Assembly: GCA_023418475.1 (NCBI GenBank)
Contig: JAEZZO010000059.1
Location: forward strand, 29,706-93,705
Source of the DNA: Bacillota bacterium
GTDB lineage: Bacteria; Bacillota; Clostridia; Lachnospirales; Lachnospiraceae
Length of the DNA: 64,000 nucleotides
Direction: 5' to 3'
Part shown: positions 54,143 to 62,920 of the stretch, one piece after another
Layout of the letters: each line of letters starts with the position of its first letter
Position numbering within the stretch: the first letter of the stretch is position 1
Made by a program: the position numbers and the translations under genes
Notes under the pieces: model-generated
The model's database searches: none
Told to the model about the DNA's origin: nothing
Seen by the model: the letters and a program-made list of their open reading frames with translations, nothing else

Positions 54143-54805
54143 TTATATATGCATTCTTTTATTTAACTCGGTTTTCATATTATCCCATTCAAATAATAAA
54201 ATAGCGGATAAACTGATTGCACTTGCTGCAACACAGATTACGGACGGATAGATCACCTTCAGCCATCCGAAAGCAATAAAAATGCATGGCATAAATCCAA
54301 AGATACCATCTACAAACAAATAAATAATTAATTCACGGACACCAATTTTGAGCATTTTTGAAGATATGGCCATCACAATCAAAGCCGCCACATAAACGCA
54401 GGGTATTACATAGTCAATAGACCAGCCAATCCATCCCATTGAAAAGTCCCATAGTACTGATAGAATACTGACAATAACAACCTGCCAGATAATTGTTTTT
54501 AAGATATTATTTTTCTTACGCAAGATAAAGAACATACTGATCCACATACATAAAATTGCTGCTGCCACCAGCAAGGACCATCTTGATTCTTTTGTAAATA
54601 TAGCATTAATGGAAAAGCTAATAATGACCGCAGAGATAGATACTAAAATCATAATCCGGATAAATAAATGAAACTCCTGGGATATCGTAGGGATTTGGGG
54701 GAATTCTTCTTCACACAATCCGTTTTCCAATACAATTCCACCACATAAAGGACATACTTTATTGTTTCCCTTGATCTGTACCTTACATTTTTCACAGTAC
54801 TGCAT
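54143..54805 (-). CDS. DUF6320 zinc-ribbon membrane protein
   Basis: A 220-residue protein. A zinc ribbon opens it (MQYCEKCKVQIKGNNKVCPL, CGG), followed by about six membrane helices (FIRIMILVSISAVIISFSIN and later). DUF6320 proteins in Clostridia commonly accompany an alcohol O-acetyltransferase, as here. The exact role is unknown; cofactor or substrate handling at the membrane is a guess. Confidence 0.8.
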   Translation of the reverse strand: MQYCEKCKVQIKGNNKVCPLCGGIVLENGLCEEEFPQIPTISQEFHLFIRIMILVSISAVIISFSINAIFTKESRWSLLVAAAILCMWISMFFILRKKNNILKTIIWQVVIVSILSVLWDFSMGWIGWSIDYVIPCVYVAALIVMAISSKMLKIGVRELIIYLFVDGIFGFMPCIFIAFGWLKVIYPSVICVAASAISLSAILLFEWDNMKTELNKRMHI

Positions 54806-54896
54806 ATCACACCATACCTTTCATTTATTTCAATGACATCCAAATACTCATATTCGAATAACAAAGCAAAAGGGTTCGCATATATTATTTTCTATA

Positions 54897-56168
54897 TTAT
54901 GATATATCTTTAATATTTGAGGCAACTGTGATTTCGATTCCTTCCCTGGATAGCATCCGGAAATAATTCATCTGAATATCTGTCCCAACAAAGGGCGAAG
55001 CGAAACTGATTACCAGACGATCATTAAACGAACACATGCATATCTGCGGTCTTCTAGCACCGGTAAAACAGTTAAACATATGAATATATGGAATGAGCTC
55101 CTTAGTTACCGAAACTTTACCAATATTGGAAAGTGATGCTGTTAATCCACGATTGCTAAGATGATTCGCAAAACGAAGAACATAGTCCTTCCATACCAGC
55201 GGTACCACACGCATGAATGCATTGTGCTCCAGAGCGGATAAACGATTCATGTGCTTTCTCAGGTTTTCTTCCGTCAGTTCCCTCTCAAAGCCTTCCTTGA
55301 CTGATTTAATGATATCCTCAAGTCTGTCCGAATTTTTCCCGAAATGATAGCTGATGTTAATTACACTGAAAAAATTCCGAGCAGTTACAGACGGAAAATA
55401 GGTCCTAAGATTTACCGGAACTGTTATTCTGACCGGATTTTTTTTTGCTCTGGCTGGCATATCCTCATATATAGCCTTAAAAAACAGAGCCGTCAGAAAT
55501 ACCGTCAAAGTGGTATCATATCGGTGTGCCAGCTCCAATACTGATTTAGCAGACATCTCTCCTTCAATAATCTTTAATCGGTTATCTATATATCGTCTGC
55601 CGGTTATATGATAAGCCTTGCTGAACTTGATTTTGTCCAGCTGCTTATCTCCGCTGTAATGCTTTAAAAAGCTGTCATCCATTCGTTGCGAAAAGGAAGC
55701 ATCATAATCTAATGTTGGTAGCTTATCACCAAAATCAAGGCCATGCTTTATTGTAATATAATAATAAATTAATGTTTTTAGAAATCCCAATACACCGGTA
55801 CCATCTGTCAGCGCATGATACATCTCAACATTGATTCTCTTTTTATAATAGGAAACTTCGAATAATAAATCTCTGTGGTTCTGATGATACAGCATACTGC
55901 AGGGAAGCTTATGCTCTTCTGTTACCATCGGTTTCAGATCCGAGCTTTCAAAATAGTACCAAAAAACCCCTCTTCTGAGTACACTACGGTACATCGGAAA
56001 AAGCAGCATTGTATTATCAAGCGCCTTCTGCAATATATCTTTCTCAATATCTTCCTTAAGCTCACAAACAAAGCGAAAAACCTTTGTATCTCTTTCGTTT
56101 GTCGTTGGAGGGAAAATTTTTGCTGCATTATCAAGCTTCGCCCACTCAACGGGCTTATTTCTTGTCAT
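54897..56168 (-). CDS. alcohol acetyltransferase/WES-type acyltransferase
   Basis: A 423-residue condensation-fold acyltransferase. The motif VEMYHALTDGTGVLGFLKTL near residue 134 provides the HxxxDG catalytic centre. A second conserved part is PVNLRTYFPSVTARNFFSVI near 247. Members move an acyl group from CoA (or a carrier) to an alcohol or sugar. The ribosome site GGGAG is 12 nt from the ATG, rather far. It lies between the esterase and DUF6320 genes and is probably in one transcript with them. Confidence 0.8.
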   Translation of the reverse strand: MTRNKPVEWAKLDNAAKIFPPTTNERDTKVFRFVCELKEDIEKDILQKALDNTMLLFPMYRSVLRRGVFWYYFESSDLKPMVTEEHKLPCSMLYHQNHRDLLFEVSYYKKRINVEMYHALTDGTGVLGFLKTLIYYYITIKHGLDFGDKLPTLDYDASFSQRMDDSFLKHYSGDKQLDKIKFSKAYHITGRRYIDNRLKIIEGEMSAKSVLELAHRYDTTLTVFLTALFFKAIYEDMPARAKKNPVRITVPVNLRTYFPSVTARNFFSVINISYHFGKNSDRLEDIIKSVKEGFERELTEENLRKHMNRLSALEHNAFMRVVPLVWKDYVLRFANHLSNRGLTASLSNIGKVSVTKELIPYIHMFNCFTGARRPQICMCSFNDRLVISFASPFVGTDIQMNYFRMLSREGIEITVASNIKDIS

Positions 56169-56340
56169 AAAATCAACATTCTCCCTTTCCGGTAATTCTC
56201 TTTCTGTAACATTATTACTAGTAATCTTCCCTTATCAAAGTCTCTAATTTCACTATTTTCAACTTTACAAGATGCTACAGCTACCATAAGTTGGTTATTT
56301 CTATATTAAAAACGAGGATATCGCTTTCTTATCTTCAAAT

Positions 56341-56402
56341 TTATACCCGTGCCTTTCACTTTTTGATAATTTTCTCAAAAAGTGAAAGGTTTTCAAACTT
56401 AT
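56341..56402. repeat. CCTTTCACTTTTTGA palindrome, single diverged copy
   Basis: A perfect 15-bp inverted repeat (56352-56366 with 56375-56389, 8-nt loop), preceded by TTATACCCGTG and followed by TTTTCAAACTTAT. It matches the tandem units at 63847-64000. It overlaps the esterase stop codon and may act as its transcript end. Confidence 0.75.
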
Positions 56403-57325
56403 ACCTTCTCTAAAAATTGATTAATTAATTCATAACTTCTTTTTACATGAATAAAATGTCTCGGCAAGGAAATAAAACCATGAAGTGCATCCTTCATACG
56501 GTATACCTCAACTTCATTTCCAGCTTCATGAAGCCTCTTCCCATAAAGCTCACCTTCGTCTCGAAGAGGATCATATTGTGCTGTTATTATCAGTGTTTTT
56601 GGCTGACCAGCCAAATTACCGGACAGTAACGGGGCCAGATAAGGACTTTGTAAATCCTCCTCGCAGCTGATATATAATTCCATAAAATCACATATTCTTT
56701 TTGCCGTCAGTAAATAATCCGTTCCGTTTTCTATAACGGAAGGATAGGGCGAATTTTCGCTATGATCATTCCCGGCGGAAGGGTACAATAAGATCTGTCT
56801 GGACGGAAGAAATTCTCCCCTGTCCCTGGCCATTAACGATACCACTGCAGCAAGGTTTCCACCGGCGCTATCCCCGATTAAGGTAATGTCCTCCTGCCGA
56901 ATTTCAAATAATGCCGAAGCTTTCATAAATATTTCTCTGGTTACGGCATAGCAATCCTCCGGTGCTGCAGGGAATTTGTATTCCGGCGCCAGCCTGTAAT
57001 CGACTGATACGACAATATGGCCTGTTTGCTTCGCCATGTTGGAGCAAACAGCCGTGTAGCTGTCAATATTACCGATTACCCACCCGCCTCCATGAAAAAA
57101 AATAAGAACCTTGCGGTACTCAGCGTTCTTAGACGGGAGAAAAATTCTAACAGGAATATCATGATCCTCCAAAGATACCTTGTGATCCCACATTTCGTAC
57201 AAAGGCTTTATATAGGGATGAGCCGCATTCGTCATCTGGCGCTGCAGCTTATAAGTCTTTTTTAAATCCAGATCCGGATAAGATAATGCTTTCAGTGCTA
57301 TCCTCATTGCTTTATTGATTGCCAT
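56399..57325 (-). CDS. alpha/beta hydrolase (hormone-sensitive-lipase-type esterase)
   Basis: A 308-residue esterase. VLIFFHGGGWVIGNID near residue 71 is the HGGG oxyanion-hole motif, and TLIGDSAGGNLAAVVS near 146 holds the GDSAGG nucleophile serine. The catalytic Asp and His are expected in TAQYDPLRDEG and DALHGFISLP at the end. It hydrolyses esters of small alcohols or lipids. The ATG is 5 nt after AGGAG. It begins the esterase-acyltransferase-DUF6320-TraX group. Confidence 0.9.
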   Translation of the reverse strand: MAINKAMRIALKALSYPDLDLKKTYKLQRQMTNAAHPYIKPLYEMWDHKVSLEDHDIPVRIFLPSKNAEYRKVLIFFHGGGWVIGNIDSYTAVCSNMAKQTGHIVVSVDYRLAPEYKFPAAPEDCYAVTREIFMKASALFEIRQEDITLIGDSAGGNLAAVVSLMARDRGEFLPSRQILLYPSAGNDHSENSPYPSVIENGTDYLLTAKRICDFMELYISCEEDLQSPYLAPLLSGNLAGQPKTLIITAQYDPLRDEGELYGKRLHEAGNEVEVYRMKDALHGFISLPRHFIHVKRSYELINQFLEKV

Positions 57326-57625
57326 AATTTCTCCTGTTTCCCAGCTAAGTCTCTATGAAATAGAAAAGCCATTGAACTGTTCTTATATTAACTACATTCT
57401 AACTAAGTTGGTTTTAAAAGTCAAATAAAAATACCTGCAAGCGGTGCATCCGATGAGGTTATAGTTCACAGGCAAGTCATATACTGAATTGCGCATCCGG
57501 TAAGTACTTCCGATATGGAGTATCCGAAAACTTATTTGATTTTCAGCTTAATTATGCTATAATCCATTTATTGTGACTAATGACAAAAGGTTAACTATTC
57601 ATGCATCTGCTTAGGAGGATTTATC
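57326..57625. promoter_or_regulatory. divergent promoter region of esterase and reductase genes
   Basis: On the plus strand TTGATT (57536-57541) and TATAAT (57558-57563) at 16 bp form the likely promoter of the aldo/keto reductase. Upstream TGCGCATCCGG (57490-57500) is reminiscent of the TGCGCA repeat family. No other feature. Confidence 0.6.
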
Positions 57626-58723
57626 ATGTTTTATAAACAATACGGCAATACAGACAGGAAGGTTTCTGCAATCGGTATGGGAACCATGCGATATGACGCT
57701 GAAGATGTAGCGGCAGGTAAACTGGAAAAATGTTCAGAAGTTGTCTTGTATGCTCACGAAAAAGGTATTAATTTCTTTGATTCCGCACCATTTTATTGTG
57801 ATGATAAAAGTGAAGAGATCACCGGTATTGCATTATCTCAGCTTCCAAGAGACAGCTTTTATATCTCCTCAAAGGTGAATCTGGGATCTTACGGCGGTAA
57901 ATTCTCTCCGGATGCTTTCCGTAAAAGACTTGAGACTTCCTTAAAACGTCTTAAGGTGGATTATCTGGATTTTTATTATCTCTGGTGCCTTCTGGATCTG
58001 GAAGCTTTCCATAAACAGTATGATTTAATGTACAGTTCTTTTGAGAAAGCAAAGGAAGAGGGGTTAATCAGAAGCATCAACTTTTCCTCCCATATGCAGG
58101 GTTCTCAGCTTGAGGATGTTATTGCAACGAATGCTTTTCAGGGAATGCTGATTGGATATAATGCACTAAATTATCGTTTCCGTCAGGAGGGTATCACTGC
58201 TGCTTATAAGAAGGGAATGGGTATTACGGTAATGAACCCGCTTGGTGGAGGATTAATTCCGGATAATCCAGAGGTATTTCAATATCTAACCGAAGGAACA
58301 AATCTGAATGTAGCACAGGCTGCTTTGCGATTTGTAGCATCGCATAAAGAAATAACCGTTGCTTTATGTGGCTGCACAACGAAAGAACATGTAGACGATG
58401 CCGTAAAAGCAGTAGAAAACCTGGTTGAAAGGCCTGCAGCGGAAATATGCAGGGAATTTGAAAGCAAGGGTATTACCCTTAACAATCTCTGTACCGGCTG
58501 CGCTTACTGCAAACATTGTCCTAAGGATATCGATATTCCCAAATTTATGGACGCCTATAACGAAAAAATTCTAGGTCATAATATGGGTGACCGTCTCAAA
58601 GGACACTGGGGTATACCGGCTTCCTTAGCCGCTGATTGTATCAAATGTGGCATGTGTGAGACGCTTTGTACTCAGCATCTGCCTATTATTGATCGTCTTA
58701 AGGAGATTTCTCTGCTGAAATAG
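57626..58723 (+). CDS. aldo/keto reductase with C-terminal ferredoxin-type domain
   Basis: A 365-residue protein. Residues 1-265 are an aldo/keto-reductase barrel (VSAIGMGTMRYD; FFDSAPFY, which places Tyr at the family's catalytic position; DYLDFYYLWCLL). Residues 285-365 hold two Cys clusters, NLCTGCAYCKHCPKDIDIPK and CIKCGMCETLCTQHLPI, for two [4Fe-4S] clusters. The fusion is common in Clostridia, and the electron partner is probably ferredoxin. The ATG follows AGGAGG. It is monocistronic, with a promoter and a terminator of its own. Confidence 0.9.
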   Translation: MFYKQYGNTDRKVSAIGMGTMRYDAEDVAAGKLEKCSEVVLYAHEKGINFFDSAPFYCDDKSEEITGIALSQLPRDSFYISSKVNLGSYGGKFSPDAFRKRLETSLKRLKVDYLDFYYLWCLLDLEAFHKQYDLMYSSFEKAKEEGLIRSINFSSHMQGSQLEDVIATNAFQGMLIGYNALNYRFRQEGITAAYKKGMGITVMNPLGGGLIPDNPEVFQYLTEGTNLNVAQAALRFVASHKEITVALCGCTTKEHVDDAVKAVENLVERPAAEICREFESKGITLNNLCTGCAYCKHCPKDIDIPKFMDAYNEKILGHNMGDRLKGHWGIPASLAADCIKCGMCETLCTQHLPIIDRLKEISLLK

Positions 58724-58755
58724 TATGGTTACAGTTCACTGCCATACTTCTATTT
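58723..58755 (+). terminator. terminator after the aldo/keto reductase
   Basis: AGTATGG pairs with CCATACT, followed by TCTATTT, directly at the stop codon. Confidence 0.7.
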
Positions 58756-58793
58756 AACCTCCCAAACGATTATATTTATCTCAAATAAATCAC

Positions 58794-58821
58794 TTGCAAA
58801 ATAGAGAATATACGATACAAT
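58794..58821 (+). promoter_or_regulatory. promoter of the ABC-F gene
   Basis: TTGCAA (58794-58799) and TACAAT (58816-58821) lie 16 bp apart. Transcription should begin near 58828, which supports the start at 58868 rather than the upstream ATG at 58826. Confidence 0.55.
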
Positions 58822-58867
58822 AGAAATGTCGATTGTTATTAATTTGGAAGTATTCAGGAGGTTATAC

Positions 58868-60502
58868 ATGATTCAGGCAAGTAGCGTAACTTTAAGATTA
58901 GGAAAGCGTGCATTGTTCGAGGATGTAAATATTAAATTTACGGAAGGCAACTGCTATGGATTAATCGGTGCCAATGGTGCCGGTAAATCCACTTTTCTTA
59001 AAATATTAAATGGACAGATAGAACCCAGCAAAGGTGAAGTAATTATAACACCCGGCCAGCGACTTTCTTTCCTGCAGCAGGATCATTTCAAATATGATGC
59101 TTTTCTTGTATTAGATACCGTAATTATGGGGAATAAGCGATTATACGATATTATGAAGGAAAAAGAAGTGATCTATGCAAAAGAAGATTTTACCGAGGAA
59201 GACGGTATCCGCGCAAGTGAATTGGAAGGCGAGTTTGCTGCGATGGATGGCTGGGAAGCTGAATCTAATGCAGCAACCTTACTTAATGGATTAGGAATTG
59301 ATACAGAACTTCATGATAAAAAGATGAGCGATTTAAACGGTGGAGAGAAGATTAAAGTTTTGCTTGCACAAGCTTTATTTGGTAATCCGGACATTCTCCT
59401 GCTCGATGAGCCAACCAACCATTTGGATCTGGAAGCAATCCGCTGGTTGGAGGAATTCTTAATAAACTTTGAAAACACCGTAATTGTTGTTTCTCATGAC
59501 CGTTATTTCTTAAATAAAGTATGTACTCATATAGCAGATATTGATTATGCAAAGATCCAGCTTTATTCCGGTAATTATGACTTCTGGTATGAATCCAGCC
59601 AGTTAATGGTTAAGCAGATGAAGGAAGCCAATAAGAAGAAGGAAGAAAAAATCAAGGAATTACAGGAATTTATTCAGCGTTTCTCTGCCAATGCATCCAA
59701 GTCTAAGCAGGCAACCTCAAGAAAAAGAGCACTGGAAAAGATTGAACTGGATGAAATTCGACCTTCCAGCAGAAAATATCCTTATATCGATTTTCGTCCC
59801 AGCAGAGAAATTGGTAATGAGGTGCTTACAGTTGAAAATCTTTCTAAAACAATAGATGGTGTTAAGGTACTGGATAAGCTCTCCTTTATCGTCGGCCGTG
59901 AGGATAAAATTGCTTTTGTAGGTCCTAATACCGCTGCAACAACTGTTCTTTTTAAAATATTATCCGGAGAGATGGAGCCAGATGAGGGTAATTATAAATG
60001 GGGTATTACAACAAATGTATCCTATTTTCCTAAGGATAACACCAAGCTTTTCGCAGGCGATGAATCAATTGTAGATTTCTTAATGCCGTTCTCCCCGGAA
60101 AAGGATGTGACCTATGTTCGTGGCTTCATGGGAAGAATGCTTTTTGCGGGTGAGGAAGGTTCCAAAAAAGTAAATGTTCTCTCCGGTGGTGAAAGAGTCC
60201 GTGTTATGCTCTCTAAAATGATGATTGCCGGAGCTAATGTTTTAATTCTTGATGAGCCTACCAACCACCTGGATATGGAATCAATCACCGCACTTAATAA
60301 CGGCTTGATTAAGTTTCCGGGAGTGGCCCTATTTACTTCACCAGATCATCAGTTCATTCAAACTTCGGCTAATAGAATTATGGAAATAATTAATGGTCAT
60401 TTGATTGATAAGATTACCAGCTATGATGAGTATCTTGAAAGTGATGAGATGGCAAGAAAGAGACAGGTTAGCCAGTTCAGCGCTGACGATGATGAAGATT
60501 AA
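58868..60502 (+). CDS. ABC-F family ATPase with degenerate second Walker A
   Basis: A 544-residue ABC-F protein (two ATPase domains, no membrane part). The first Walker A is LIGANGAGKSTFLK near residue 33; both signature motifs (DLNGGEKIKVLLAQ, VLSGGERVRVMLSK) and both DEPTNHLD Walker B boxes are present, plus the inter-domain linker near 240-300 (MVKQMKEANKKKEEKIKELQ). In the second domain Walker A reads FVGPNTAATTVLFKILSGEM, without its lysine. ABC-F proteins act on ribosomes as translation factors or antibiotic protectors. The ATG follows GGAGG by 6 nt. It has a promoter and a terminator of its own. Confidence 0.93.
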   Translation: MIQASSVTLRLGKRALFEDVNIKFTEGNCYGLIGANGAGKSTFLKILNGQIEPSKGEVIITPGQRLSFLQQDHFKYDAFLVLDTVIMGNKRLYDIMKEKEVIYAKEDFTEEDGIRASELEGEFAAMDGWEAESNAATLLNGLGIDTELHDKKMSDLNGGEKIKVLLAQALFGNPDILLLDEPTNHLDLEAIRWLEEFLINFENTVIVVSHDRYFLNKVCTHIADIDYAKIQLYSGNYDFWYESSQLMVKQMKEANKKKEEKIKELQEFIQRFSANASKSKQATSRKRALEKIELDEIRPSSRKYPYIDFRPSREIGNEVLTVENLSKTIDGVKVLDKLSFIVGREDKIAFVGPNTAATTVLFKILSGEMEPDEGNYKWGITTNVSYFPKDNTKLFAGDESIVDFLMPFSPEKDVTYVRGFMGRMLFAGEEGSKKVNVLSGGERVRVMLSKMMIAGANVLILDEPTNHLDMESITALNNGLIKFPGVALFTSPDHQFIQTSANRIMEIINGHLIDKITSYDEYLESDEMARKRQVSQFSADDDED

Positions 60503-60616
60503 TATTAAAACAGTTTTTTATCTTTCGATGTGCACTGATGAACAGAGAAATACTTGCTGTCTTAAATAATACGTAGCAAATGAAAACATGAATTTTTCAG
60601 GCGTATAGCCCGATTG

Positions 60617-60640
60617 AAGGAGGGGATAATCCCTCCTTTT
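60617..60640 (+). terminator. ABC-F terminator
   Basis: AAGGAGGG-GATAAT-CCCTCCTT followed by TT, a compact and strong hairpin about 115 nt after the stop. Confidence 0.85.
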
Positions 60641-60735
60641 GGTTCTGTATCAATCGTTGGGGTGGGATTCTTCTAAATTCCGCTCCTTCTCTTTGTCTAA
60701 AGCTTTTTTATCTCATAGAATAGCTCATCCCATGA

Positions 60736-60787
60736 AATAAACCTGCCGGTGGATGCGCAGCTTTGCACAAGCAACAAAAGTTGTGCA
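60736..60787. repeat. TGCGCA hairpin repeat, second copy
   Basis: TGCGCAGCTT (60754-60763) pairs with AAGTTGTGCA (60778-60787). Together with upstream AATAAA and CCGG and the central AACAAAAG it matches the element at 14226-14281 on the opposite strand. Confidence 0.65.
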
Positions 60788-60867
60788 AATTAATCCTTCC
60801 CCTCTTGCACCAGGAAGAGCCATTTGGAATAATATGGTTACGAGAACATAACCTTAGGAGAATTCGT

Positions 60868-61704
60868 TTGACATCCAAAAGCAACCCAAAGATTGAGTTA
60901 TCTAACCCAAATTATGTTCCGGTAATGAAAGATGCAAAGATTTTTTACGGAGGAAGTCAGATGTGGTTTAATGCTGCAAAATGGAACAGCAAGGACTACA
61001 TTATTCATAATTACGGTTGCGGATTGATTGCTACCGCAGATCTATTTCTTTACCTCGCTCTGCAGAACAGCGCTCGTAATACACCGGATACTGAAGTAGC
61101 TCTCAGGGGATTAAAGCAGGTTAATTATGAAAATTATGATTCCTATATACGTAATATAAATAACCAATATACAAAAACAAAGCGTTTTATAACTGTACTC
61201 GGAACTAAAATCTCATCAGTGATTAATCGTTATTTAAGCATCTATGATCTTGGCTACCATGCCTCCTGGAAGTTGCATCTGACCTATTATGATATGCTGG
61301 ATATAATGGAAGAAATGCTATCACTGGATATTCCCGTTATTCTCTCAATCGGTCCAAATACCCCTAATTTATGGGGTAAGAACGGAATTTCTTTCTATAA
61401 ATACAGAGAAATCGATTTTAATAATACAAATATTGCGCAGGGTAACAGCATTGAACCCGCACCGCTTAACCCTAAAATCATCATAAAAATGCCCTATTAC
61501 TATAAAATTACGCAATCACATATCAATAGACATTTTGTAACTGTAACCGGAATTATCCGGGATGACCTTGTTCGGCAGATTATGCTGCGAATCTCTTCCT
61601 GGGGAGAAGAATATTACATTAATTATGAAGAATACCGAAACTATATTGAACGCTTTAGTGATACATTTACCTCAAGCTTAGTACAGATTAAGAAGCTTCC
61701 TTAA
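60868..61704 (+). CDS. papain/C39-like cysteine peptidase-like protein
   Basis: A 278-residue protein. HNYGCGLIATADLFLYLAL (about residue 49) gives the Cys nucleophile on a helix; INRHFVTVTGIIRD near 230 the His strand; and LRISSWGEEYYINYEEYRNY the family's SWG strand. This order is that of C39/papain-fold peptidases. Between them the sequence is family-specific (YHASWKLHLTYYDMLDIMEE). No signal peptide or pro-region is visible, so an intracellular role is likely. I chose TTG at 60868, 7 nt after AGGAG; the frame is open upstream across a repeat. Confidence 0.65.
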   Translation: MTSKSNPKIELSNPNYVPVMKDAKIFYGGSQMWFNAAKWNSKDYIIHNYGCGLIATADLFLYLALQNSARNTPDTEVALRGLKQVNYENYDSYIRNINNQYTKTKRFITVLGTKISSVINRYLSIYDLGYHASWKLHLTYYDMLDIMEEMLSLDIPVILSIGPNTPNLWGKNGISFYKYREIDFNNTNIAQGNSIEPAPLNPKIIIKMPYYYKITQSHINRHFVTVTGIIRDDLVRQIMLRISSWGEEYYINYEEYRNYIERFSDTFTSSLVQIKKLP

Positions 61705-61725
61705 GTCTTGTGTGAAATGAAAACA

Positions 61726-61799
61726 GGTTGATACAAAATCAAACCTTAGAAGTTATCAGACTGCTCCATCCTCTTCTAAGGATATTAATTGTATCAACC
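61726..61799. terminator. two-level stem-loop after the peptidase gene
   Basis: GGTTGATACAA pairs with TTGTATCAACC, and inside it CCTTAGAAG pairs with CTTCTAAGG. The stem ends at an AT-rich tail. Confidence 0.65.
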
Positions 61800-61849
61800 C
61801 ATTTTATTTCGTGATTTTCTATTTCACAAGCCCCTCATCCATGCTATTC

Positions 61850-61995
61850 TTAAAAATTTTCTTTCTCAAACTTTTCTTGTTCATTTTTTTAGCTTTTCTT
61901 ACTCAAGCTTTTCTTACTTAAACTATACTTTCTCAGCTTTTCTTGTTGAAGTTTTCTTTCGCAAGCTTTTTTGATAAGCTTTTCTTGTTAACCCT
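61850..61995. repeat. degenerate T-rich tandem repeats
   Basis: Irregular copies of AAGCTTTTCTT at 17-25 bp spacing (for example near 61901 and 61975). It is downstream of accA and has no reading frame. Confidence 0.5.
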
Positions 61996-62053
61996 CATCT
62001 ATATTTCTGTTTTAAGTGCCTTCATTTTTCAACTGTTTTGTTGTTTACTTTTG

Positions 62054-62851
62054 TCATATCTTTCGGAATTTCTGATAACGTTTTTCCAGCATTCCATCCG
62101 TTCCCAAATTCATTAATTCCTGCAGATCCTTTAATAACACTTCCCTGATATTTTGTGCCATCTGATCATAATCATTATGTGCACCGCCCTTCGGCTCCGG
62201 CAGGATACCATCGATGATGCCAAATTGCAGCAAATCCTGTGCGGTCAGCTTCATATCTCTTGCTGCCTGCTCTGCCTTACCGGCATCTTTATATAGTATA
62301 CTGGCAAAGCCTTCCGGTGAAAGGATGGAATAAATAGAATGCTCCAACATATATACTTTATCAGCAACTCCCAGTGCCAGGGCTCCGCCGCTTCCTCCCT
62401 CCGATATCACCACAGAAACAATCGGAGTTTGTAACAACATCATCTCTGCAAGATTCCTTGCGATTGCTTCTCCCTGCCCTCTTTCCTCCGCTCCCAGACC
62501 ACAGAAGGCTCCCGGAGTATCAATCAGACAGATCACAGGACGGTGAAATTTCTCTGCCTGCTTCATTAACCGCAGTGCCTTACGGTATCCCTCCGGATGA
62601 GGCATCGAAAAGTTTCTCGCAATATTCTCTCTTGTATTCCTCCCTTTTTGCTGCGCAATCACCGTAACAGGCATATCTCCCAGGAAAGCAATTCCCCCAA
62701 CGATAGCCTGGTCGTCTGCAAAGAACCGGTCCCCATGCATTTCAAGAAAATGATCAAATATTCTGTCTATATAATCAAGACCAGTGGGCCGGACCGGCAT
62801 ACGGGCCAGCTTCACCTTTTCCCAGGGTGTTAAACTCATATTAATAACCAT
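62054..62851 (-). CDS. accA: acetyl-CoA carboxylase carboxyltransferase subunit alpha
   Basis: A 265-residue crotonase-fold subunit (LTPWEKVKLARMPVRPTGLD at the start; RPVICLIDTPGAFCGLGAEE and SVVISEGGSGGALALGVADK, which form the oxyanion and substrate parts). With AccD it makes the carboxyltransferase half that moves CO2 from biotin to acetyl-CoA, giving malonyl-CoA. The real start may be the ATG of MSLTP (62839). It follows accD by 70 nt, the expected order in a clostridial fab operon. Confidence 0.95.
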   Translation of the reverse strand: MVINMSLTPWEKVKLARMPVRPTGLDYIDRIFDHFLEMHGDRFFADDQAIVGGIAFLGDMPVTVIAQQKGRNTRENIARNFSMPHPEGYRKALRLMKQAEKFHRPVICLIDTPGAFCGLGAEERGQGEAIARNLAEMMLLQTPIVSVVISEGGSGGALALGVADKVYMLEHSIYSILSPEGFASILYKDAGKAEQAARDMKLTAQDLLQFGIIDGILPEPKGGAHNDYDQMAQNIREVLLKDLQELMNLGTDGMLEKRYQKFRKI

Positions 62852-62920
62852 GCCCTTTCCAAAGTCTAGTAATTTGTGCTGTCTAATCTGTTGGAGGACA
62901 GCAGCTCGTTTTCCATCTAA

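Noticed and set aside
61850..61995. CRISPR-like array
   Set aside because: The repeats are short, irregular and T-rich, without spacers of equal length or cas genes.
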